Positions 8,604 through 16,859 of a stretch of 64,000 nucleotides of DNA are shown here, one piece after another. The stretch comes from Lachnospiraceae bacterium (GTDB lineage Bacteria > Bacillota > Clostridia > Lachnospirales > Lachnospiraceae): positions 36,097 to 100,096 of the forward strand of contig JAFWOE010000053.1 of the NCBI GenBank assembly GCA_017509985.1, read 5' to 3'. Within the stretch, counting starts at the first letter, position 1; each line of letters begins with the position of its first letter. Below the pieces are notes generated by a model. The model had not been told where the DNA came from. It saw nothing but the letters and a program-made list of their open reading frames with translations, and made no database searches. The position numbers and the translations under genes were made by a program.

Positions 8604-10145
8604 TCAGCCTTCCTCCTTTCCGCCGTATTTCGTCATGAGAAGGCCGAGTTCTTCCTTGGTCACTTCTCTTGCGTCAACGATGCCGCTGACCCTGCCCCCG
8701 CAAAGGACCAGGATACGGTCGCAGAGTTCCAGAAGAACGTCCAGTTCCTCCCCGACATAAACGACAGCGGTCCCCCGCTCTTTCTGCTCGTTCAGCAGTC
8801 TGTAAATAGTATATGATGTATTGATATCCAGGCCGCGTACTGCGTAGGCGGTCATGATAACCGTCGGATCCGAAGAGATCTCACGTCCGACAAGGACTTT
8901 CTGGACATTTCCGCCGGAAAGCTGCGCAACCGGGGTGGTGATGCTCGGAGTAACGACACCGAGGCTTTCCTTGATCTGTTCGGCCATCTCCCTGGGAAGT
9001 TTCCGGTTTGTGATGATGGAAGACCCTTCATCATAGGTCTTCAGCATCATGTTTTCATCCATACCCATCGACCGGACCAGACCCATGCCGAGCCTGTCCT
9101 CCGGAACAAATGCAAGATGGATGCCTGCATTGCGGATATCTCTCGGATTCATTCCGACCAGCTGCAGCTCCTTCTCCCCGTTTTCCCCGGGATAATATTT
9201 TATACTGGTGCCGCTGATGGTACGCTGGAGGCCTGCAATGGATTCCAGCAGTTCCTTCTGGCCGTTTCCGGAAATGCCGGCAATGCCGAGGATCTCTCCC
9301 CCGTTTATATCAAAATTGATATCCGTGAGCACCCTGAGCCCTTCATGATTGATCACGGAAAGATTTCGAACCTCAATACGTTTTATGACATCGGAAGGAG
9401 TACTCCTTGCGATGTTCAGTTCTACTTTTTCTCCGACCATCATTTCCGTCAGCGAACCCTCGGTCGCTTCCGCTGTCAGGACCGAGCCGATAAACCGTCC
9501 TTTGCGCATAATGGCAACGCGGTCGGATATTTCAAGTACCTCTTTGAGTTTATGCGTAATGATAACAACGGATTTGCCGTCGGCCTTCATGTTCCGGATA
9601 ACCGCAAAAAGCTTTTCAACCTCCTGCGGCGTAAGTACTGCCGTCGGCTCGTCCAGGATCAGATAATCCGCACCGCGGTAAAGAACCTTTACGATCTCCA
9701 GTGTCTGTTTCTGGGACACGCTCATCTCATAGACTTTCTGGTCCAGGTTCAGGTCGAAGCCGTACCGCTCGCAGATCTCGCGGGCTTTTGCCTTTACGGA
9801 CCGCAGGCTGAATCTTCCCTGACTGTTTTTGTCGGTGCCGAGAGCAATGTTCTCCGTAGCAGTGAAAACGTCGATCAGTTTAAAGTGCTGATGGACCATG
9901 CCGATCTTCAGATCATACGCATCTTTCGGAGAACGGATCTCGACCTGCTCTCCTTTGACAAAGATCGAGCCGCTGTCAGGAAAATAAATGCCGGAAAGCA
10001 TGTTCATCAAAGTCGTTTTGCCGCTTCCGTTTTCCCCCAATAACGACAAAATCTCACCCTCGCGGATCGTAAGGGTGACGTCGTCATTGGCAATAATCGT
10101 TCCGAATGTCTTTGTGACATTCCGTAATTCTATGGCATTTCCCAC
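8604..10145 (-). CDS. Nucleoside-type ABC transporter ATP-binding protein (tandem ATPase, NupO/YufO-like)
   Basis: 513-aa protein with two fused ABC ATPase domains. The first has a canonical Walker A (GENGSGKTT, about residues 37-45) and a Walker B LILDEPTAVL. The second has a modified P-loop (GISGNGQKELLE) and the signature LSGGNVQKVL. This asymmetric arrangement is normal for the sugar/nucleoside CUT2-like class. The start is GTG, set by GAGGAGG eight bases upstream. It lies between the binding protein and the two permeases. Confidence 0.93.
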   Translation of the reverse strand: MGNAIELRNVTKTFGTIIANDDVTLTIREGEILSLLGENGSGKTTLMNMLSGIYFPDSGSIFVKGEQVEIRSPKDAYDLKIGMVHQHFKLIDVFTATENIALGTDKNSQGRFSLRSVKAKAREICERYGFDLNLDQKVYEMSVSQKQTLEIVKVLYRGADYLILDEPTAVLTPQEVEKLFAVIRNMKADGKSVVIITHKLKEVLEISDRVAIMRKGRFIGSVLTAEATEGSLTEMMVGEKVELNIARSTPSDVIKRIEVRNLSVINHEGLRVLTDINFDINGGEILGIAGISGNGQKELLESIAGLQRTISGTSIKYYPGENGEKELQLVGMNPRDIRNAGIHLAFVPEDRLGMGLVRSMGMDENMMLKTYDEGSSIITNRKLPREMAEQIKESLGVVTPSITTPVAQLSGGNVQKVLVGREISSDPTVIMTAYAVRGLDINTSYTIYRLLNEQKERGTAVVYVGEELDVLLELCDRILVLCGGRVSGIVDAREVTKEELGLLMTKYGGKEEG

Positions 10146-10283
10146 AAAAATGCCCTCCTCAGAAAAAGTAAGTCAAGCCGTTCCTGTTCGGGGATCCGGC
10201 TTTGCAAAAAGAGCTTCTATGCCCTTTATTATAAAATGTCCGACGGCGGGAACAACAGCTCCCGCCGCCGTGAACTTCAGCGA

Positions 10284-11630
10284 TCAGTCTGCGTCTTCTG
10301 TGATCCCGTCGATACGAAGCGCAAAGTACGGGGCGCTGCGGATCGTGGATTCAGAGAAATATCCGTCCTGTACCGCCTCGACCTCCGGTCCTTCATAAAC
10401 CAGTACCGGAGAACCGGTGGACCAGTCATAATAGGAAGTATCGATCATTGCGGAATCGATATTCTTGCCTTCTACGGTAAATGTGGAAACGTCAAACACA
10501 TGGATGTCTCCGGATTTGATTCCGGCGATGACTTCATCCACTTTTTCTTTTGTTCCTTCCGCACAGGCAGGACCGAGATCCGTGATGGCAACTGCATCTG
10601 CTGCATATCCGTCTGCCCAGTCAACCGCAATATCTTCGCCGGCGAGAAATGCCTTGAATGCGTAGGTATAGTAAATGGCCCAGTTGTTCGTTGCAGAAGT
10701 AAGCGCAACACTCGGTGCTGTCGCGAGCATATCCACGTTGTACCCGACGGAGAAGCACAGGGAGCCTTCACCGGAAAGCTTTTCGCACATTGCCGGAGCT
10801 CCGGTGGAATCCGCATGCTGTCCGATGATCACGCAGCCGTTCGCAACCAGAGCCTGCGCGGTAGCGGCTTCTTTATCAATATCAAACCAGGACTGGGTAT
10901 ATTTTACTTCCATTGCCACATTCTCGACAATGCTCTTGATTCCCAGATAGAAAGCGGTATAGCCGGAAACCACTTCCGCATAGTTGAATGCTCCGACATA
11001 ACCGATCTTGATGTTTCCGTCCTTATCAAAAGAGTTGGGGTATTTATCTGCGGTAAGTTCACCGGCGTCGATGAGTTCCTGAAGTTTTAAACCGGCAACC
11101 ACACCGGCAACATAACGGCTTTCATATACCTTTGTGAAAGCATTCTTGAGGTTCGGTTTTCCGCTGACTGCGGCAAAATCACCGGTCATGGAAAGGAAAG
11201 TCGCATCGGAGAACTCGGCAGCCGCCTGATCCATATAGGTCTGGTGGCCGTAACTGTTTGCAAGAATAAGCCTGCATCCGCTTGCATAAAGATCCACAGC
11301 GGCATCATAGCAGTCGGAATTCTCTTCTACCTTGTACTTCCAGAGAACATTTGCATCCGGAATGCCGTTTGCAGCCATGGCTGCCTTGATTCCTTCCATA
11401 TGTGCTGCCGTATAACCTTCTGTCTCGTCGCCGACAAGGATGACACCGATCTTGACGTCTGCAGCTGCCTGGTTTGTCTCTGCTTCAGCCGGAGCCGAAG
11501 CTGCAGCTGAAGCGGAAGCTGCCGCGGCCGGTTCGGATTTCTGAGCAGCCGGTGCAGTGCCGGTGCTTCCGCACGCAGCAAGGCTCAATACCATCGCTGA
11601 CGCAAGAATGATACCGATAAACTTTTTCAT
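10284..11630 (-). CDS. BMP-family lipoprotein, nucleoside ABC transporter substrate-binding protein
   Basis: The chosen start (MKKFIGIILASAM) gives a 448-aa lipoprotein with lipobox LAAC and cysteine about residue 19, then an Ala/Ser/Glu linker before the BMP domain. A longer reading from 11717 is open, but it would place 29 hydrophilic residues before the signal peptide and would overlap the promoter, so I reject it. BMP family receptors bind purine nucleosides, for example in Bacillus and Treponema. The same-strand neighbours (ATPase and two permeases) complete the importer. The gap of about 138 bases to the ATPase has no obvious terminator. Confidence 0.92.
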   Translation of the reverse strand: MKKFIGIILASAMVLSLAACGSTGTAPAAQKSEPAAAASASAAASAPAEAETNQAAADVKIGVILVGDETEGYTAAHMEGIKAAMAANGIPDANVLWKYKVEENSDCYDAAVDLYASGCRLILANSYGHQTYMDQAAAEFSDATFLSMTGDFAAVSGKPNLKNAFTKVYESRYVAGVVAGLKLQELIDAGELTADKYPNSFDKDGNIKIGYVGAFNYAEVVSGYTAFYLGIKSIVENVAMEVKYTQSWFDIDKEAATAQALVANGCVIIGQHADSTGAPAMCEKLSGEGSLCFSVGYNVDMLATAPSVALTSATNNWAIYYTYAFKAFLAGEDIAVDWADGYAADAVAITDLGPACAEGTKEKVDEVIAGIKSGDIHVFDVSTFTVEGKNIDSAMIDTSYYDWSTGSPVLVYEGPEVEAVQDGYFSESTIRSAPYFALRIDGITEDAD

Positions 11631-11707
11631 TTTCTTTCTCTTTCTCCTATCTTTGGGATATTCTGATGAAGCAACCACGGACATGACTCCTGCCATGCCA
11701 CGGAGGA

Positions 11708-11736
11708 AGTATACCATATTGAAAAATCACAGGCAA
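11708..11736 (-). promoter_or_regulatory. Sigma-A promoter of the nucleoside ABC operon
   Basis: TTGCCT (11731-11736), 17-base spacer, TATACT (11708-11713). It lies about 78 bases upstream of the lipoprotein start. Confidence 0.75.
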
Positions 11737-11849
11737 GACAACTTATGGATATTTATTAAAAATCAGACACAAAATATAGTATTTGAACGAATTTTAATTA
11801 CTCGCCGGATCAGACTGTTACAGTCATTTTAAAATCCTGTTAAAACTTT

Positions 11850-11882
11850 ATAAAAAAAGAAGCCTTCCTTCCGAAGGCTTCT
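11850..11882 (-). terminator. Intrinsic terminator of murA
   Basis: 10-bp stem (AGAAGCCTTC / GAAGGCTTCT), 5-base loop, then seven T residues on the minus strand, about 45 bases beyond the murA stop. Confidence 0.92.
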
Positions 11883-11928
11883 GACAATCCGATAATAATA
11901 GCTTCACCGTATACGGATCCGGATAAGA

Positions 11929-13221
11929 TCATCCGGCCCTGAAGATAAACCTCTGAAGTTCGCGTTCTGTACGGATCTTTTTGATCTGGCCGCCCAGAGA
12001 AGCAAGTTTAACTTCAAAATCCTCATATCCGCGCTGGATATAACCGATTTCATCGATCACACTGAAGCCTTCGGCCGAAAGAGCGGCGATAACCAGGGCT
12101 GCGCCTGCCCGAAGATCCGTAGCGCTGACCCGTGCGCCGGTAAGTCCTTCCACACCTTCGATGATCGCCGTAGTGCCTTCCACTTTGATCCTGGCACCCA
12201 TGCGGGCCAGTTCATCGGCGTACTTGAAACGGTTCTCAAAAATACTCTCGGTTATAATACTCGGTCCGACAGCCGTTGTCAGCACTGCTGCCATCTGCGG
12301 CTGCATGTCCGTAGGATAGCCGGGATAGGGCTGTGTTTTGATATTGGTCCTCCCGACCCTGCCTTTGGCGCTGACACGGACGGAATCATCAAACTCTTCG
12401 ACCTGGCAGCCGATCTCCTGAAGTTTGGCGGTGATCGCCTCCAAATGCTTCGGGATCACGTTCTTGATAAGGATATCGCCCTTTGTGGCAGCGGCTGCCA
12501 TCATATAGGTCCCTGCTTCGATCATGTCGGGTACTATGGAGTACTCGGACCGGTGGAGCTTTTCGACTCCCTTTATACGGATCACTTCCGTACCGGCGCC
12601 TTTAATGTTGGCACCCATACTGTTCAGGAAGTTCGCAACATCTACAACATGAGGCTCTCTCGCAGCGTTCTCTATGATCGTATTTCCTGAAGCCAGGGTC
12701 GCGGCCATCATGATATTGATCGTCGCACCGACCGAAGCCATATCCAGATAGATATGCGCGCCGTGAAGGTTTTCGGCAACAGCAATGACTGATCCGTACT
12801 GGATCTTAACATCGGCGCCAAGCGCTTCAAATCCTTTGATATGCTGATCGATCGGACGGCTTCCGATGTTGCAGCCTCCCGGAAGCGGAACGACGGCCCT
12901 CTTGAATTTTCCCAGAAGAGCGCCTAAAAGATAATAGGAAGCACGAATCTTTTTAATTGATTCATACTCTACGTTAATATCTGATATAGTTGAACCATTG
13001 ATCAGAACGGTGTGCCGGTCTCTTTTTGTGACCGAAGCACCGATATTTGAAACTGCACCCAGCAGTGCGGAAATATCACTCACATCCGGCATGTTTTCCA
13101 GCAGAACAGGCTCATCTGCCATGATGGCTGCCGTAATAATGCCCAAAGCCGCGTTCTTAGCTCCCCCGATCGTGACCTCCCCGACGAGCGGGTTACCCCC
13201 CTTGATCACGTACTGTTCCAT
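11929..13221 (-). CDS. murA: UDP-N-acetylglucosamine 1-carboxyvinyltransferase
   Basis: First committed step of peptidoglycan synthesis: transfers enolpyruvate from PEP to UDP-GlcNAc. At 430 aa it is full length. The active-site loop PLPGGCNIGSRPID includes Cys117, the residue alkylated by fosfomycin, so Asp replacement (intrinsic resistance) is not present. N-terminal IKGGNPLVGEV and GGAKNAAL motifs are intact. GAGGTG precedes the ATG. It has its own promoter and terminator, so it is a single-gene unit between the VOR operon and the nucleoside transporter. Firmicutes often carry two MurA paralogues; which one this is cannot be decided here. Confidence 0.96.
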   Translation of the reverse strand: MEQYVIKGGNPLVGEVTIGGAKNAALGIITAAIMADEPVLLENMPDVSDISALLGAVSNIGASVTKRDRHTVLINGSTISDINVEYESIKKIRASYYLLGALLGKFKRAVVPLPGGCNIGSRPIDQHIKGFEALGADVKIQYGSVIAVAENLHGAHIYLDMASVGATINIMMAATLASGNTIIENAAREPHVVDVANFLNSMGANIKGAGTEVIRIKGVEKLHRSEYSIVPDMIEAGTYMMAAAATKGDILIKNVIPKHLEAITAKLQEIGCQVEEFDDSVRVSAKGRVGRTNIKTQPYPGYPTDMQPQMAAVLTTAVGPSIITESIFENRFKYADELARMGARIKVEGTTAIIEGVEGLTGARVSATDLRAGAALVIAALSAEGFSVIDEIGYIQRGYEDFEVKLASLGGQIKKIRTERELQRFIFRAG

Positions 13222-13289
13222 ATATTCACCTCAAAACGGATCCGCAATAATGAACGGTTCCGTATTATCTCTTTTTCTGAATTAGAGCT

Positions 13290-13318
13290 ATTTTACATCA
13301 TATTCACACTTTTGTAAA
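13290..13318 (-). promoter_or_regulatory. Sigma-A promoter of murA
   Basis: TTTACA (13313-13318), 17-base spacer, TAAAAT (13290-13295), about 70 bases before the murA start. Confidence 0.72.
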
Positions 13319-13380
13319 CCTTTCGGTAAAAAGTGATGGAAAAATGAGCTCGGACCTGTTTATATACTGCTTTCCGTACA

Positions 13381-13414
13381 TAAACATGCATGCGGACAGT
13401 TATCCGCATGCATG
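13381..13414 (-). terminator. Probable terminator of the VOR operon
   Basis: 12-bp perfect stem (CATGCATGCGGA / TCCGCATGCATG) with a 6-base loop, 13 bases past the stop of the last VOR gene. Only TTT follows it on the minus strand, so the U-tract is weak. Confidence 0.7.
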
Positions 13415-13426
13415 ATATTAAACAGC

Positions 13427-13954
13427 TTATTTACAATACAGTTCAAGTGCTGCGATATTGCCTGGAAGGAATTTTTCCTTCCTGCCGGAAAACATCTTTT
13501 CGATCTGATGCTTCACGGTTTCTTTCTTGCAGCAGCCGGTCTCCGCAAGGATCGCTCCGAGCATTACGATATTCGCGGCACGGGGATTGCCGATCTCTGC
13601 AGCCTTATCGTTGGCCGGTATCTCAATGATTTTAACATCGGTCCGGGTTGACGTTTCCGGAACAATGGAACTGTTGATAAAAATCATTCCACCCGGAACG
13701 ACCATTGACTCGAATTTCCGAAGAGAGGGCAGGTTCATAACGACCAGGACATCCGCTTCGTTGATCAGAGGGCAGCTGATCCTTTTATCCGAAATAATAA
13801 CGGTACAGTTGGCTGTTCCGCCTCTCATTTCCGGTCCGTATGAAGGAAGCCAGGTTACTTCATTTCCTTCGTCCATACCGGCCTTAGCGATCATCTGACC
13901 GATGGTCAGAGCGCCCTGTCCGCCGCTTCCGGCGAAAAACATTTTCTTTTTCAT
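13427..13954 (-). CDS. 2-oxoacid:ferredoxin oxidoreductase, gamma subunit (VorC/KorC-type)
   Basis: 175-aa pyruvate/ketoisovalerate oxidoreductase gamma-domain protein. The N-terminal GSGGQGALTIGQMIA segment (about residues 9-23) is the family hallmark, followed by SYGPEMRGGTANCTVIIS. It is the last gene of a four-gene operon (delta-alpha-beta-gamma), 2 bases after the beta gene. With the others it should oxidatively decarboxylate a 2-oxoacid to acyl-CoA while reducing ferredoxin. A branched-chain 2-oxoacid is favoured by the VorB-like alpha subunit, but 2-oxoglutarate cannot be ruled out. Confidence 0.9.
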   Translation of the reverse strand: MKKKMFFAGSGGQGALTIGQMIAKAGMDEGNEVTWLPSYGPEMRGGTANCTVIISDKRISCPLINEADVLVVMNLPSLRKFESMVVPGGMIFINSSIVPETSTRTDVKIIEIPANDKAAEIGNPRAANIVMLGAILAETGCCKKETVKHQIEKMFSGRKEKFLPGNIAALELYCK

Positions 13955-13956
13955 CG

Positions 13957-14700
13957 TTAAAAGCCCTCCGGAGTCTTAAAATTTTTGACCGGATAATAAT
14001 CCATAACGTCTTCTGAAACGTATTTCAGCGAATCGACAGGCGTCAGTCCCCAGTTGGTCGGACAGGAACTCAGGATCTCAACAAAAGTAAAGCCAAGGCC
14101 TGCTTTCTGGATCTCGATCGCCTTACGGATGACCGCTTTGGCCTTGCGGACATTGGCAGGATTATTCAGTACGACACGTTCGACAAATACTGCACAGTCG
14201 ATCTGGGAAATGATCTCGCACATCCGAAGAGGTAATCCGGCCTGTTCTACGGTACGTCCGTCTACACAGGTAGTGGTTCGCGCACCGATCAGCGTGGTCG
14301 GGGCCATCTGACCGCCGGTCATGCCGTAAATCCCGTTATTGATAAAGAATGTGGTGAATTTCTCTCCGCGGTGCGCCGCATGGATGATCTCGCCGGCACC
14401 GATGGATGCCAGGTCGCCGTCGCCCTGATAGGTGAACACAATGCGGTCCGGGTGGATCCTGCGGATCCCGGAAGCGATCGCAGGTGCACGCCCGTGCGTG
14501 GATTCGCACATATCAATATTCATAAAGTTATGGGCATTGATGGAACAGCCGATCGGGACAACACCCATGGTGTTTCCGAGCTCTCCTTTTTCCTCAAGCA
14601 CTTCCATAATAAGGCGGTGGGCAATGCCATGCGTACAACCGGGGCAATAGCTGGTATCGACCGGAAGCATTCCGACGGTAGGTTCAAAAACGGTCTTCAT
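13957..14700 (-). CDS. 2-oxoacid:ferredoxin oxidoreductase, beta (thiamine diphosphate) subunit
   Basis: 247-aa catalytic subunit. CPGCTHG (residues 19-25) opens the TPP domain, and the TPP/Mg motif runs from GDGD (93-96) to NNGIYGMTGGQ. It has no fused ferredoxin domain, consistent with the separate ferredoxin-like delta gene in the same operon. Its start directly abuts the alpha stop, pointing to coupled translation and a 1:1 complex in the cytoplasm. Confidence 0.93.
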   Translation of the reverse strand: MKTVFEPTVGMLPVDTSYCPGCTHGIAHRLIMEVLEEKGELGNTMGVVPIGCSINAHNFMNIDMCESTHGRAPAIASGIRRIHPDRIVFTYQGDGDLASIGAGEIIHAAHRGEKFTTFFINNGIYGMTGGQMAPTTLIGARTTTCVDGRTVEQAGLPLRMCEIISQIDCAVFVERVVLNNPANVRKAKAVIRKAIEIQKAGLGFTFVEILSSCPTNWGLTPVDSLKYVSEDVMDYYPVKNFKTPEGF

Positions 14701-15777
14701 TTATTTCACCTCCTCGAGAGCTTTTAAAGCACGTTCCATGACTTCAATGGAAGTCGGAACAATGCCGCCGGTCCGGCTGATCAGGCTTACCGGCCATCTG
14801 CCGGCCACCGCTGTTCTCACGTCTTCGATCATCTGACCCATGGAAAGCTCCGTAGAGATCACGATCTTTGTTTTATCGGTTATCGCATCAAAAGCAGCAT
14901 TCGGGAAAGGCCACAGGCTGATCGGACGGATCACGCCGGCCTTAACGCCCTTTTCTTCAAGAAGCTCGCAGGCTTCCACACAGATCCGGGCCATCGTTCC
15001 GAAAGCAACAAATACGATCTCGGCATCTTCAACGTTTATATTCTTATAACGGACCAGCTCTTTTTCCGCTTCCGCATATTTTTCAAACATATGAAGGACA
15101 TGGTTCTCCAGAACGTCCGGCTGCAGGCGGAGGGAGAACACGACATTTCTGCCCTCGTGATGATCCGTCCCGGTAATCGCCCACGGAACATCCTTAGAGA
15201 TCTCATCCGATCCCTTGATCGGCTTTGCCGGCGGGAACTCGACCGGTTCCATCATCTGGCCAAGCATGCCGTCCGCAAAAATGACGACCGGATTGCGGTA
15301 CTTCTCGGCAATATCGAAAGCTTCATAAATCAGGTCTACGCTTTCCTGTATATTCGCCGGTGCAAACACGGGGATCTTCACGTCGCCGTTATATCCTCCG
15401 CGCGTGACCTGGAAATAATCTGCCTGACCCGGCTGGATGCCGCCGACACCGGGGCCCCCGCGGGAAACGTTCATGGCAACGATCGGCACTTCGCAGGAAC
15501 AGATAAATCCGAGTCCCTCCTGCATCAGTGCAAAGCCGGGAGAACTGGTCGAAATGAATACTCTTCCGCCGGCCGCCGCCGCGCCGTATGCCATATTGAC
15601 TGCAGCCAGTTCGGATTCGGCCTGAATAAAGCTTCCGCCTGCTTTGTGCAGTTCGTGGCTCATGTATTCCGGGACCTCATTCTGCGGAGTGATCGGATAG
15701 CCGAAATAGCAGTTGCAGCCGGCGCGGATCGCAGCCTCTGCAAAAGCTTCATTTCCCATCATCAAAACTTTGCTCAT
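14701..15777 (-). CDS. 2-oxoacid:ferredoxin oxidoreductase, alpha subunit (VorB-type)
   Basis: 358 aa. The N-terminal pyrimidine-binding domain shows YPITPQNEVPEYMS (about residues 24-37), QAESELAAVNMAYGAA and the STSSPGFALMQEG loop. The C-terminal transketolase-C-like domain follows. The size and YPITPQNEVPEYMS match the set usually called 3-methyl-2-oxobutanoate (ketoisovalerate) dehydrogenase VorB, distinct from the large one-chain pyruvate enzyme. It overlaps the ferredoxin-subunit gene by 4 bases. Together with the branched-chain aminotransferase about 5 kb upstream, this suggests use of branched-chain amino-acid skeletons. Confidence 0.92.
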   Translation of the reverse strand: MSKVLMMGNEAFAEAAIRAGCNCYFGYPITPQNEVPEYMSHELHKAGGSFIQAESELAAVNMAYGAAAAGGRVFISTSSPGFALMQEGLGFICSCEVPIVAMNVSRGGPGVGGIQPGQADYFQVTRGGYNGDVKIPVFAPANIQESVDLIYEAFDIAEKYRNPVVIFADGMLGQMMEPVEFPPAKPIKGSDEISKDVPWAITGTDHHEGRNVVFSLRLQPDVLENHVLHMFEKYAEAEKELVRYKNINVEDAEIVFVAFGTMARICVEACELLEEKGVKAGVIRPISLWPFPNAAFDAITDKTKIVISTELSMGQMIEDVRTAVAGRWPVSLISRTGGIVPTSIEVMERALKALEEVK

Positions 15778-16010
15778 GCTTCCCCCTCCTCTAACTCATA
15801 GATGCTGATGCAGCAGTCCGGGCACATTGTCGCACAGCTCTGACAGCCGATACACTCTTCCATATCCGTGATGCCTGCAGGATGATACCCTTTTGCATTC
15901 ACACTTTCATCCAGATGAATGATCTTTTTCGGGCAGAAAGAAATGCAAAGCTCGCAGCCTTTGCATTTTTCCCTATTAAAAAGGATCTTGAATCTTCTTT
16001 TTGTAGCCAT
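15774..16010 (-). CDS. 2-oxoacid:ferredoxin oxidoreductase, delta (2x[4Fe-4S] ferredoxin) subunit
   Basis: 78-aa ferredoxin-like subunit. Two Cys-x2-Cys-x2-Cys-x3-Cys clusters are visible, at residues 16/19/22/26 and 53/56/59/63, each followed by Pro, as expected for two [4Fe-4S] centres that pass electrons from the TPP subunit to free ferredoxin. It is the first gene of the operon, with a promoter (16077-16105) at the end of the upstream ATPase gene and an AGGAG ribosome site. Confidence 0.94.
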   Translation of the reverse strand: MATKRRFKILFNREKCKGCELCISFCPKKIIHLDESVNAKGYHPAGITDMEECIGCQSCATMCPDCCISIYELEEGEA

Positions 16011-16076
16011 GTCAGCAGACTCCTTTTTTCTTTCAAAGAAGAATTAATGTGTTGAATTTTATTCACATAAAACATA

Positions 16077-16105
16077 ATTATGCAAACATCATACCTTTTT
16101 GTCAA
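16077..16105 (-). promoter_or_regulatory. Sigma-A promoter of the VOR operon
   Basis: TTGACA (16100-16105), 17-base spacer, CATAAT (16077-16082). The -35 box lies inside the last codons of the upstream P-loop ATPase gene, so VOR can be transcribed separately from the ilvE-side genes. Confidence 0.75.
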
Positions 16106-16844
16106 GGTAAGAATCCCTCATATACATCCCGATCCGGAAGATTTCCGAAACCGAAAGCATTTCTTCACCGGCCGCAATGCGCCTTTCCAGTTCATCCGCT
16201 GCCGTATCCATCGCGCAGGCAGCCAGAGCCGGAATCCCGGATCTTTCCGATACCTGCTTCGTGAATGACCATCCCTCCAGTACGTCTTCCGCCGTCGTAT
16301 AGCGGATCATATGCGCATTGGAAATCAGTCCGGTAACGCTAAGGCCGGTCACCGCCTGTGCATCTTCGATCTGCTGAAGGGCTTTTTCCACGGTATCGGT
16401 CCCGGGCCTGCGGCAGTTGACGACACTCAGCAGCTGGTAATCGTTTTTAAAATGCCGGCTGAACTGATTCAGGATACGTGCTCCGGCCTGGTCGCCGCCG
16501 CAGTCAGCTATGACCCTGCAGTCTTCGTTCTGGATCGGGGCCAGGATCGAAGCGCTGATGACCTGAAGTTCAGACGCGTTTTTTCCGTCATAAGGATCCG
16601 AATACACAGCGATTCCTGCCGCGTTCAGCTCGGTCTGACGTTCCCTGCTTCTGAAATAAGGGTTTTCTATATCCAGATCGACCAGGGCCAGGGAAGATTC
16701 CTTCATGCATCCTGGCTCGGATCCTTTCTGTTTTGCCAGCGCAAAAGCCAGCGAAACGGCAAACTCCGTCTTTCCGCTTCCGAAATGGCCAGTCACGAGG
16801 ATCCTCCTGGATCCTCTGCACATCTGTTGTAAAAATGATGCCAT
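16089..16844 (-). CDS. P-loop ATP/GTP-binding protein, function unknown
   Basis: 251 aa. A Walker A motif GHFGSGKTE is at about residues 20-28, a DLDIENPYFRSRE segment at about 54-66 resembles the switch region of SIMIBI/MinD-CobQ-like NTPases, and IADCGGDQAG (about 111-120) fits a Walker B/switch II. No membrane or DNA-binding segment is seen. It lies between the acyl-CoA ligase fusion (15-base gap) and the VOR genes on one strand. The SIMIBI-like fold suggests a maturation or regulatory role for a metalloenzyme complex, but this is inference. Confidence 0.7.
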   Translation of the reverse strand: MASFLQQMCRGSRRILVTGHFGSGKTEFAVSLAFALAKQKGSEPGCMKESSLALVDLDIENPYFRSRERQTELNAAGIAVYSDPYDGKNASELQVISASILAPIQNEDCRVIADCGGDQAGARILNQFSRHFKNDYQLLSVVNCRRPGTDTVEKALQQIEDAQAVTGLSVTGLISNAHMIRYTTAEDVLEGWSFTKQVSERSGIPALAACAMDTAADELERRIAAGEEMLSVSEIFRIGMYMRDSYLDKKV

Positions 16845-16859
16845 ATGCCTGGTCCCTGT

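Noticed and set aside
11631..11717. Longer N-terminus for the BMP lipoprotein
   Set aside because: It would place 29 polar residues before the signal peptide and its ATG overlaps the -10 region.
11631..11928. Purine riboswitch before the BMP-type nucleoside transporter
   Set aside because: The promoter lies only ~78 bases from the start and no conserved purine-aptamer loops were found.
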